Shown: positions 7,244 through 13,348 of the stretch, piece by piece | Position numbering within the stretch: position 1 is the stretch's first letter | How the letters are laid out: each line of letters opens with the position of its first letter | Origin: Thomasclavelia spiroformis | GTDB taxonomy: Bacteria > Bacillota_I > Bacilli_A > Erysipelotrichales > Coprobacillaceae | Length of the DNA: 17,082 bases | Assembly: GCA_018369555.1 (NCBI GenBank) | Contig: JAGZCC010000048.1 | Coordinates: forward strand, 1-17,082 | Reading direction: 5' to 3' | Position numbers and translations under genes: made by a program | Notes under the pieces: model-generated | What the model saw: only the letters and a program-made list of their open reading frames with translations | What the model was told of the DNA's origin: nothing | Databases searched by the model: none

Positions 7244-8524
7244 TTATAGTTCTTTTCTTCTTAAATAAGTATATCCACAAGCAGTCAGCATCATTAAACT
7301 AACAAATGTCAATGCATATGTTTCATCACCTGTTTTTACAGCTGTAGTATTTGATGGTTTATCGCCTTTAGGTATATCAACAGCTGTCGTACCTACTGTA
7401 ATAGTTTTACTTACATCTTTTATTACATCCCCATAACTATATGTTGCTTTTAACACTTGGCTTCCTGATTTATTTGTATCAATATTAGTAATTTCTGCTC
7501 TATCTGTTACATCTAAATCATATTTTGCACCTGCTAGTGTAGTAAAATGAGCAAGTACTTTTGGATCAACTTTAGCACCTTTACTATAAGTATCGTTTAC
7601 ATTAGTAATTTCAATACTTTCAAGTGTAGATAAGCTAAGATCAGCAATTAATCCAATATTCTTAGAATTTAAGCAAGTATTAATTGCTTCAGTAACTGAA
7701 TTCATTTGTTGACTTAGTTTTTCTTTTCGATCAACAGGACAACTTGTATTGTTTAAAATTTCAATAGCATCAGTATTAGCATTATATGCTTCTAATTGGA
7801 AAACAGCTTGAAAAATTGCTACAGCTCGTTGAATATGTGAAGATGAAGAAATCATCGCAATTGATTTTATTTCTGGTTTTTCTTTTAATAATTTAAATGT
7901 ATTAGTAGCATTACCAACAGTAGTTGGAGCTTTGTTTTCTACAATAATACGATTTGCATCAACACCATGAGCAATCAACCATTTAGCCATTTCTTCTCCT
8001 TCAGTTTTAGATGGATCAGCAGGAGATGTTCCTCCACCAGTTACGACAATAGAAGCATTTGGATATTTAATTGCACTTTCCAAAGTAACTATTAAACGAT
8101 CAATTAATTCTTGTTGCATTTCACCTGTTGTTTGATTCAATTGGAATCCTAAAGTTACAATACATAAGCTATTGTCTGTTGGTAAACCATCAGGCAAAAC
8201 ACCAGAATAAATTGGCATAGTTGTATCGGCATAAATCCAATAATCCATAATATTAGTAAATGCTTCCCCTAATTCTGGATTTAATTCTTTTAATTCATTT
8301 AAACATCTTTGAATATCGACATCAGCAGTGATTGATGAAGCAGTCCATCCATTATGTTCATTGAAATCACCTTCACTGTAAGAAAAATAAGTTAAAATTT
8401 CACTTATTAATCTTTGCTCATCACTACTTACAGTATTTTCACTTGCAGCAACATTTACTGTTAATGAAAATAACATTGTCAGTGAAACAAAAACTGTTAA
8501 CAAACTTTTAAATATTTTTTTCAT
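7244..8524 (-). CDS. Exported YdcF/DUF218-domain protein with Ig-like domain and C-terminal anchor
   Basis: A 426-residue protein. Residues 1-28 are a signal peptide with a basic start, long hydrophobic core and VAAS cleavage region. The YdcF/DUF218 domain spans about 115-255: CIVTLGFQL, VVTGGGTSP, EGEEMAKWLIAHGV, a Glu-rich strand (RIIVENKAPTTVGNATNT) and SSSSHIQRA. A bacterial Ig-like group 3 domain follows (about 305-380, ending SKTITV). The C-terminus is VKTGDE, a hydrophobic helix and the RRKEL tail, which resembles a sortase signal or membrane anchor but has no LPXTG. Most YdcF proteins are cytoplasmic or single-helix membrane proteins, so a surface form fused to an Ig-like domain is less usual. 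The function of the domain is not established. It is monocistronic, with its own promoter and terminator. Confidence 0.78.
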   Translation of the reverse strand: MKKIFKSLLTVFVSLTMLFSLTVNVAASENTVSSDEQRLISEILTYFSYSEGDFNEHNGWTASSITADVDIQRCLNELKELNPELGEAFTNIMDYWIYADTTMPIYSGVLPDGLPTDNSLCIVTLGFQLNQTTGEMQQELIDRLIVTLESAIKYPNASIVVTGGGTSPADPSKTEGEEMAKWLIAHGVDANRIIVENKAPTTVGNATNTFKLLKEKPEIKSIAMISSSSHIQRAVAIFQAVFQLEAYNANTDAIEILNNTSCPVDRKEKLSQQMNSVTEAINTCLNSKNIGLIADLSLSTLESIEITNVNDTYSKGAKVDPKVLAHFTTLAGAKYDLDVTDRAEITNIDTNKSGSQVLKATYSYGDVIKDVSKTITVGTTAVDIPKGDKPSNTTAVKTGDETYALTFVSLMMLTACGYTYLRRKEL

Positions 8525-8595
8525 TTCTTCATTCCTTCCTTTTTTATGGCAATAAATATAATTTAGATAAGTAAAACTATACTTTATCTACCTTA

Positions 8596-8624
8596 ATCAT
8601 ACTAACCTTTATAACTAAAGTCAA
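8596..8624 (-). promoter_or_regulatory. Promoter of the YdcF-domain gene
   Basis: On the - strand TTGACT (complement of 8619-8624), a 17-base spacer and TATGAT (8596-8601). It gives a 5' leader of about 65 bases, in which an imperfect inverted repeat GATAAAGTA...TTACTTATC (8566-8588) could be an operator or a weak hairpin. The start codon is preceded by AAGGAAGGA. Confidence 0.75.
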
Positions 8625-8695
8625 CTTAACTTACCCATTATTAACATCAAAAACCCTCACTATTACAATTAAGATCAAAACTAATGATTTTAGAC

Positions 8696-8727
8696 AAAAA
8701 AAATAACCTAGTCTTTACACTAGGTTA
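8696..8727 (-). terminator. Intrinsic terminator after fnlC
   Basis: A perfect 9-bp stem, TAACCTAGT (8704-8712) / ACTAGGTTA (8719-8727), with a 6-base loop, followed on the - strand by eight T (complement of 8696-8703). It starts 4 bases after the fnlC stop codon and marks the end of the fnl gene cluster. Confidence 0.88.
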
Positions 8728-8730
8728 ACA

Positions 8731-9908
8731 TCAATATTTTCTCCAAACCATTTTATTAACTACTCTAGTATATGACTGGATTAATTTTACTACTTTTATA
8801 GAAACATTTTCATCAACATAATCAGGAACTGGGATACCTAATTCTCTATCCTCATTCATTGCTACATCTACTGCCTGTAATAATGATTTTTCATCTATTC
8901 CTGCTAAGATAAAGCATCCTTTATTTAACGCTTCTGGTCTTTCGGTACTTGTACGAATACATACTGCTGGAAATGGGTTATTGATACTTGTAAAGAATGA
9001 ACTTTCTTCTGGTAATGTTCCACTATCACTTACTACTGCAAATGCATTCATTTTTAAACAATTATAATCATGGAAGCCTAATGGTTCATGTCGAATTACC
9101 CGTGAATCTAGTTTGAATCCTGATTCTTTTAGCCTTTTTCTACTTCTTGGATGGCATGAATATAAGATTGGCATATCGTATTTTTCAGCCATTTTATTAA
9201 TGGCTGAAAATAATGATAAGAAATTCTTTTCAGTATCAATATTTTCTTCTCGATGGCACTTAATAAAATATATCCTTTTTCTTTTAGATTCAGTTTTTCT
9301 AAAATCTTTGATGATTTGATCTGTTCTAGATTGTTATGTAATACTTCGGCCATCGGCGAGCCTGTTACATATACTCTTTCTTTTGGAAGTCCGTATCCAT
9401 GTAAGTATTTTCTTGCATGTTCACTGTATGCCAGATTCACATCACTAATAATATCGACAATTCTTCGATTAGTTTCTTCAGGTAAACATTCATCTTTACA
9501 TCTGTTTCCTGCTTCCATACGGAAAATAGGAATATGTAATCTTTTAGCACTAATTGTACTTAAACAGCTGTTAGTATCTCCTAAAATTAATAAGGCATTC
9601 GGTTTAATTTGATTCATTAACTTATAAGAGCAGTTGATGATATTGCCAACCGTTGTACCAAGATCATCACCAACTGCATTCATATAGACATCAAGATCAT
9701 CTAATTTTAAATCACGAAAGAAGATTCCATTTAAATTATAATCATAGTTTTGACCAGTATGAGCTAAGGTACAGTCAAAGTATTTACGACATTTATTAAT
9801 TACAGCCGCTAATCGAATAATTTCGGGTCTAGTTCCTACAATAACCAATAATTTTAATTTATCATTTTCTTGCCATTTAACATTTGAATAATCTGTAGTT
9901 ATTCCCAT
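8731..9908 (-). pseudogene. fnlC: UDP-N-acetylglucosamine 2-epimerase family gene (FnlC/CapG-like), frameshifted
   Basis: The family is clear: LLVIVGTRPEIIRLA at the start, TGQNYD, LILGDTNS, and the FnlC/CapG-type block MEAGNRCKDECLPEE. FnlC enzymes perform the last epimerisation giving UDP-N-acetyl-L-fucosamine. The frame breaks at about 9255: the sequence reads GCC-ATC-GAG where GCC-CAT-CGA-GAA would give AHREEN. One missing C in a run of three thus removes the GHRRE-equivalent motif holding the catalytic His (His213 in the E. coli 2-epimerase). Downstream, the other frame continues seamlessly (NIDTEK..., MAEKYDMPILYSCHPRSRKR) to a normal end, so restoring one base gives about 392 residues. 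The start at 9908 follows AAGGAG. A single-base lesion could be a sequencing error, but neighbouring fnl genes are clearly dead. Confidence 0.85.
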
Positions 9909-9927
9909 TTCAATTCTCCTTATATAC

Positions 9928-9950
9928 AAAAAAGAGCTTACGCTCTTTTT
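9928..9950 (-). terminator. Intrinsic terminator after the VapD-like gene
   Basis: Stem AAAAAGAGC (9929-9937) / GCTCTTTTT (9942-9950) with a 4-base loop; on the - strand the hairpin is followed by six T. It overlaps the VapD-like stop codon and lies only about 10 bases before the fnlC ribosome site. It would therefore isolate the two-gene unit at 9949-10570 from fnlC. Confidence 0.8.
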
Positions 9951-10263
9951 AATTAAAATCATTTTTATAACAAATATAGTTCTTTAAACTGTATTCATCA
10001 CCTACAATCGTAACATCAAATTCCTTTATACAATATTCAAGCCATTTTAAATATTTAGCCATATTTCTTACTGTTTGTATAACATCTATCATTGAAATAA
10101 CATCTTTAGATACATAGTCTGAATACTGTCTATGTAAAAAACCATAACGGACTAAATATTTATTAATATCTTTCCAACCGTTTTTATAACTTTTTGAAGG
10201 GTAGTACTGTTTTAAAAGACTATCGCTTATATCGAAGTTAAGAGCTTTTTTGGTTTCTAACAT
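9949..10263 (-). CDS. VapD-like endoribonuclease (Cas2-fold toxin family)
   Basis: A small protein (104 residues from the ATG at 10263, or 107 from the ATG at 10272). It begins KKALNFDIS, matching the first strand of VapD with its conserved Asp (Asp11 here), then LKQYYPSKSYKNGWKDINKYL, GFLHRQYSDYVS, a helix VIQTVRNMAKYLKWLEYCIKEF and a last strand DVTIVGDE. This order and length fit VapD, a Cas2-like ferredoxin-fold ribonuclease that acts as toxin in Haemophilus with the VapX antitoxin. The gene overlaps the upstream small gene by about 26 bases, a coupling typical of toxin-antitoxin pairs. It is intact although the genes around it are decayed. The ATG at 10272 has a better-placed AAAGAG. Family likely; toxicity is inference. 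Confidence 0.7.
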   Translation of the reverse strand: MLETKKALNFDISDSLLKQYYPSKSYKNGWKDINKYLVRYGFLHRQYSDYVSKDVISMIDVIQTVRNMAKYLKWLEYCIKEFDVTIVGDEYSLKNYICYKNDFN

Positions 10264-10570
10264 AATCATCATGTATCTCTTTAAGACGATAATATGATTC
10301 TAATGCATCTTGTCGATATTCTGGACTATCTGGTCCATCTCCAAAATAACTAATATACCACTCATCAACAATTTTTAAAAACCAGTTAGTATCTGGCAAT
10401 TGTCCTTGAGCAACTGCAAAGGTTGTAAAATCTTCTTTGGCTCCTTTATAGATACCTTTAGCAACCTTAACAACTCCCCTTGTTAAAAAGTAATTATCAA
10501 TTTTTTTATAACAAGATTCTATATCAATATTATTGTCTTTTGCCTTGTTTTCATTTAGATATATTTCCAT
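10238..10570 (-). CDS. Small protein upstream of VapD-like gene, candidate partner/antitoxin
   Basis: A soluble protein of about 110 residues, rich in Asp/Glu and in aromatic residues towards its end, with no membrane segment and no motif I recognise (notable strings: KGAKEDFTTFAVAQGQLPD, DEWYISYFGDGPDSPEYR). The start is uncertain: ATG 10570, or GTG 10576/10585, behind the AAGGA at about 10588-10592. A promoter with a 17-base spacer lies directly upstream, and the gene overlaps the VapD-like gene, so it is the first gene of a two-gene transcript. First position, acidic character and overlap fit an antitoxin, but no antitoxin family is recognisable and it could be an unrelated accessory protein. 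Confidence 0.6.
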   Translation of the reverse strand: MEIYLNENKAKDNNIDIESCYKKIDNYFLTRGVVKVAKGIYKGAKEDFTTFAVAQGQLPDTNWFLKIVDEWYISYFGDGPDSPEYRQDALESYYRLKEIHDDYVRNQKSS

Positions 10571-10597
10571 AATCACAACTATCACATCCTTAAATAT

Positions 10598-10626
10598 ATA
10601 ATACCTAAATTGGTCTATTTTTACAA
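10598..10626 (-). promoter_or_regulatory. Promoter of the VapD-like two-gene unit
   Basis: On the - strand TTGTAA (complement of 10621-10626), a 17-base spacer and TATTAT (10598-10603). It is placed just upstream of the small partner gene and, with the terminator at 9928-9950, frames the pair as a stand-alone transcription unit inside the decayed island. Confidence 0.6.
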
Positions 10627-10695
10627 TATAACAAGATTAAAACCACCCTTCAGTATCATATACTTATTAAAATATGTTTTTACTTATTTTAATAA

Positions 10696-11007
10696 TTAAA
10701 TAGTTATAATTACATCAGTCTTCATAAACATATACAGTAATAACGTCTTCTCTTTTTTTACTGCATCATTTAATTCTTCTAATTTTATTAATCTATATTC
10801 ATAGTTTAATATTGCTTCATTTAAAATTAAATATGCTTTTCTAATTCCTAATAACTTCTTTTTAGGCACTAAATAATCTTTTGTGGCTAAAGTTAATAAA
10901 TTAATTATTGTATAAAAAGTTATTTTTGTTGTTAAAATATTTGCATCTACTATTTCAAAATATTTTGTTGTCTAAGTCATCTTTTTTCTAATTTTATCAA
11001 AATACAT
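10696..11007 (-). pseudogene. Unrecognised small gene with an early amber codon
   Basis: From ATG 11007 the frame reads 11 codons (MYFDKIRKKMT), meets TAG at 10972-10974, then stays open for 91 codons to TAA at 10696. The downstream part is a plausible soluble helical protein, with FEIVDANIL, LATKDYLVPKKKLLGIRKAYLILNE and YEYRLIKLEELNDAVKK, and has no ATG until near its end. The length of open frame in such AT-rich DNA, and its lysine/glutamate helix pattern, suggest a real gene of about 103 residues broken by one nonsense change. I recognise no family. It lies between fnlB and the VapD-like unit, which occupy one continuous strand. Confidence 0.4.
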
Positions 11008-11065
11008 ATCACATTTAAATTTTCTTTATTTTCAATCAATCCAAACACACAATTATTACCTATAC

Positions 11066-11155
11066 TTACCCAAATAATAAAGCAATTCCTGCTACTACAT
11101 AAATAATTGTTATCCAATCATATATTTCAAGATTTAATACAAAATTATTTATCAT
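11066..11155 (-). other. 29-codon hydrophobic open frame overlapping the fnlB end
   Basis: The ATG at 11155 overlaps the last codons of fnlB (the stop TAA at 11145 lies inside this frame). The product MINNFVLNL...ALLFG is one amphipathic start plus one membrane helix. The coupled start suggests it was the first part of a membrane protein of the polysaccharide locus (flippase or polymerase, a guess) cut off soon after its first helix. It could also be chance, being short. The sequence down to 11007 holds no other coding signal I can support. Confidence 0.3.
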
Positions 11156-12162
11156 TTTTATTTACTTCTTCATAATAAGTATCAGGATGATCAGGATCAA
11201 ATGATTCATTTGCCCACATTAGCGTTACTAGATCTTCACTGTCTGATAAGTTAATGATGTTATGTGTATATCCAGGTAACATATGAATTGCGTCAATCTT
11301 ATCAACGGATACTTCAAACTCAATTATTTCATCACTACCGATCTTTCTTTCCTGAATCATCCCATGTCCTAATACAACAATAAAGAATTCCCACTTGCTA
11401 TGATGCCAGTGCTATCCTTTTGTGATCCCTGGTTTACTGATATTGACTGAAAACTGTCCACAGTTTTTTGTTTTAAGTAATTCAGTAAAACCTCCTCTTT
11501 CATCGATATTCATTTTCAAAGAAAATATTGTTTTTTCCTTTGGTAAATATGTACTGTATAGTTTCTTTGCAAAACTGTTATCTGGAATTTTCGGCATAAT
11601 TAAACTATTAGATCGTTCTTTAAATTTATCAAGTAAGTCAACAATTTCTCCTAATGTTGCTTTATGAGTTGTCGGTACATAACAGTATTTTCCATCTTTA
11701 TTTTCAATGGCATCAACACCGGCAAATATACAATGATGTTCTTTACTTTCTAAAATATCAAGCATTTCATTAACTAGGTCATCAATATATAATAATCTAA
11801 GTTCAACACTTGCACCATTTACCAAACAAATTAGGAAAACGATATACATATACTTTTATCCCTAATTTATTTGCATAATCAAAAAATAAATTTTCACCTA
11901 CAAGTTTACTTTTTCCATAGTCACTGTCTGCATATCTACCAATTAACGTCGCTTGTATAGAACTTGATAACATCACACCACATTTATTATCATATTTCTT
12001 TAATGTATCTAACAGTGATTCATCACTGTCGATATCATATTCATAGATATCTTCAATATTTAATGATGGTCTAGTTCGATCTTTACCATCTTTGATATTT
12101 TTTAATGCAGCCACAAGGTTTTGTCCTACAAAGCCTTTGGCTCCAGTTACTAAGATCTTCAT
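11145..12162 (-). pseudogene. fnlB: FnlB/CapF-like UDP-sugar reductase/epimerase gene, broken by deletions and an amber codon
   Basis: Intact members are bifunctional: an N-terminal SDR domain and a C-terminal cupin, acting between FnlA and FnlC in UDP-L-FucNAc synthesis. Seen here: the nucleotide-binding MKILVTGAKGFVGQNL, then a jump from EYDIDSDES to LLDTLKKYDNKCG (about 12010-12025), where some 40 residues including the family's LAGVNRP segment are missing. The YGKSK motif and FPNLFGKWC follow, then a frame-changing deletion at 11811-11817 joins GKWC directly to VELRLLYIDDLV, losing about 25-30 residues. Finally, CAG has become TAG at 11412-11414, in frame, before HWHHSKWEFF; the cupin then continues intact to KNDK. 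Three independent lesions make this a true pseudogene. GGGAG precedes the start, 1 base after fnlA. Confidence 0.9.
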
Positions 12163-12163
12163 T

Positions 12164-12580
12164 TTATTTATTCTCCCATTCATTCAACTCATCTCTTACT
12201 AATTTTACTTCTAATAATTTATTTTTTACTGCTTCAACATCCATTAGATTAGTATTATTTGAATTAAACTGTGTTAACGTATTTCTAGTCATTCCTTCAA
12301 AGAAATATTTATCATAATTTAAATCTCTTTTATCTGCTGGTACACGATAAAAATTACCTAAATCTATTGCATTGGCACATTCTTCATCAGTAAGTAATGT
12401 TTCATACATCTTTTCGCCATGTCTAATTCCAATCACTTTAATTTCATTATCTACGTTGAATAACTCTTTAACAGCTTTAGCAAGTATTTCAATAGTACAA
12501 GCAGGTGCTTTTTGGACAAAAATATCTCCACTTTCACCATTTTCAAAAGCAAATAATACTAAATCAACTGCTTCTTCTAA
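12164..12580 (-). pseudogene. fnlA: FnlA/CapE-like UDP-GlcNAc 4,6-dehydratase/epimerase gene, 3' third only
   Basis: 138 codons remain of a gene normally about 340 codons long. The frame starts abruptly at LEEAVDLVLFAFENG, continues with SGDIFVQKAPACTIEILA, VIGIRHGEKMYETLLT and FYRVPADKRDLNYDKYF, and ends in NEWENK. These are the hallmark C-terminal blocks of the FnlA/CapE group, which starts UDP-L-FucNAc synthesis from UDP-GlcNAc. The whole Rossmann domain and catalytic triad are gone. Immediately upstream the sequence switches to an unrelated Rpn-type nuclease fragment, so the 5' end was lost in a rearrangement. GTG 12436 is an internal codon, not a start. The stop lies 1 base before the fnlB ATG, the native operon arrangement. 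Confidence 0.88.
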
Positions 12581-12809
12581 TCTTTATCTTCAATATTTTC
12601 AACGACTTGATTAGGATTTAAGATAGTGAGCGATTTACGCTGATATCTAAAATACCTTCAATAAAGAGTTTAAGCAAGTAAAAAAAATCCGGATCTTAGT
12701 CACTTACAAGAGAGTGTTTAAACATGAAATCATTTTTAAAATCATAGATTTTATCTATTCGTTTAACCAATTTGATCACCTCATTACCAAATACCTCTTT
12801 AGTGATCAT
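12579..12809 (-). pseudogene. Fragment of an Rpn-family (PD-(D/E)XK) recombination-promoting nuclease/putative transposase
   Basis: From ATG 12809 the frame encodes about 37 residues ending DFKNDFMFKHSLVSD, then TAA at 12696. Past the stop, the same frame gives DPDFFYLLKLFIEGILDISVNRS, and after a shift near 12610-12620 the next frame gives LTILNPNQVVENIEDKD. The pattern (K-x-DFMFK, LLKLFIEGIL, LNPN, then DKD at the point where the family has its DK-x-x-x-LD catalytic strand) matches the N-terminal part of Rpn/TIGR01784-type proteins, which occur in many copies in gut Firmicutes. The fragment stops exactly where fnlA begins. The family call is from memory of motifs. Confidence 0.55.
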
Positions 12810-12848
12810 TTTTCTTTTTATATTTTAATTAATTTAAATTTTCTTAAT

Positions 12849-12884
12849 ATAAAAAGTATGGCTATCTTAAGATTTCCATACTTT
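12849..12884 (-). terminator. Intrinsic terminator of the alaS-ireB-ruvX-DUF1292 operon
   Basis: Stem AAAGTATGG (12853-12861) / CCATACTTT (12876-12884) with a 14-base interior that includes ATCTTAAGAT. On the - strand it is followed by TTTTTATATT. It starts 15 bases after the DUF1292 stop codon and separates the housekeeping operon from the accessory island. Confidence 0.75.
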
Positions 12885-12898
12885 AACATTTAGAATAA

Positions 12899-13336
12899 TT
12901 AATTATCTTTACAACATTCATAATCTTCATCATGATGATGTCCTCCACAACATTCGTGATCTCCATCATGATGATGTCCTCCACAACATTCGTGATCTCC
13001 ATCATGATGATGTCCCCCACAACATTCATGATCTTCATCATTTTCGTGACAACAGCCACCTTCTTTATGCTTACCACAGCATTCATGACCTTCTTCACCT
13101 TCAGCCATAAAACTTTGGAAAACCTCTTCAACCATTTCCCATTCTTCAGGAGTTTCAATTGGAAATAGTTTTCCTTCATCATCATAAATTGATGCAAATA
13201 CACTTGGCTCTTCTGCTGATGAATCATAATATAAAACATATTGTTTATTTAATTCTTCATTATTAAAAGTGAATAATACTTCATATTCTAATTCATTTCC
13301 TTGATCATCAATAACTTGGATTTTATTTGCTTCCAT
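12899..13336 (-). CDS. DUF1292 (YrzB-like) protein with Cys/His-rich repeat tail
   Basis: 145 residues. The N-terminal part (about 1-82) is the DUF1292 domain: IQVIDDQGNELEYEVLFTF, YVLYYD, SVFASIYDD-EGKLFPIETPEEWEMVEEVF. The family is conserved in Firmicutes beside ruvX (yrzB in B. subtilis) but has no proven function. The last 63 or so residues are unusual: 12 Cys, all in CC pairs, and 15 His, including three units of HECCGGHHHD separated by acidic residues. Such a tail should bind soft or borderline metals (Zn, Ni, Cu; inference). The start follows AAAGGA and lies 12 bases after ruvX, so it is co-transcribed with alaS-ireB-ruvX. The repeat is mirrored as 36-bp tandem DNA repeats, so copy number may vary between strains. 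Confidence 0.85.
   Translation of the reverse strand: MEANKIQVIDDQGNELEYEVLFTFNNEELNKQYVLYYDSSAEEPSVFASIYDDEGKLFPIETPEEWEMVEEVFQSFMAEGEEGHECCGKHKEGGCCHENDEDHECCGGHHHDGDHECCGGHHHDGDHECCGGHHHDEDYECCKDN
12911..13035 (-). repeat. 36-bp in-frame tandem repeat encoding the metal-binding tail
   Basis: Units beginning CATCATGATGATGTCC on the + strand start at 12928, 12964 and 13000, exactly 36 bases apart. The first two are near-identical, the third has changes, and a partial fourth lies at 12911-12927. Each unit encodes 12 residues (HECCGGHHHDGD type). Because the period is a multiple of three, gain or loss of units would keep the frame. Confidence 0.9.
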
Positions 13337-13348
13337 CTTTTTTCCTTT

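Noticed and set aside
8731..9192. A stand-alone 153-residue protein starting MAEKYDMP
   Set aside because: It is the C-terminal half of fnlC; adding one base at 9255 joins it to the upstream part without a gap, and it has no ribosome site of its own.
9245..9265. Programmed ribosomal frameshift in fnlC
   Set aside because: There is no slippery heptamer or downstream structure, family members are single-frame, and the neighbouring fnl genes are also broken.
9253..9612. 119-codon + strand frame
   Set aside because: It is antisense to fnlC coding sequence and lacks a ribosome site or family motifs.
11145..12183. Three separate small genes in place of fnlB
   Set aside because: Joined end to end across the breaks they follow one FnlB/CapF protein in order, so they are pieces of one pseudogene.
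12911..13035. Regularly spaced 36-bp repeats resembling a CRISPR array
   Set aside because: The units are directly tandem with no spacers, and lie in frame in the DUF1292 gene as a Cys/His protein repeat.
12883..13239. 118-codon - strand frame and a 78-codon + strand frame over the repeat region
   Set aside because: Both are low-complexity shadows (Met/Ile/Val repeats) of the DUF1292 gene's 36-bp repeat in other frames.
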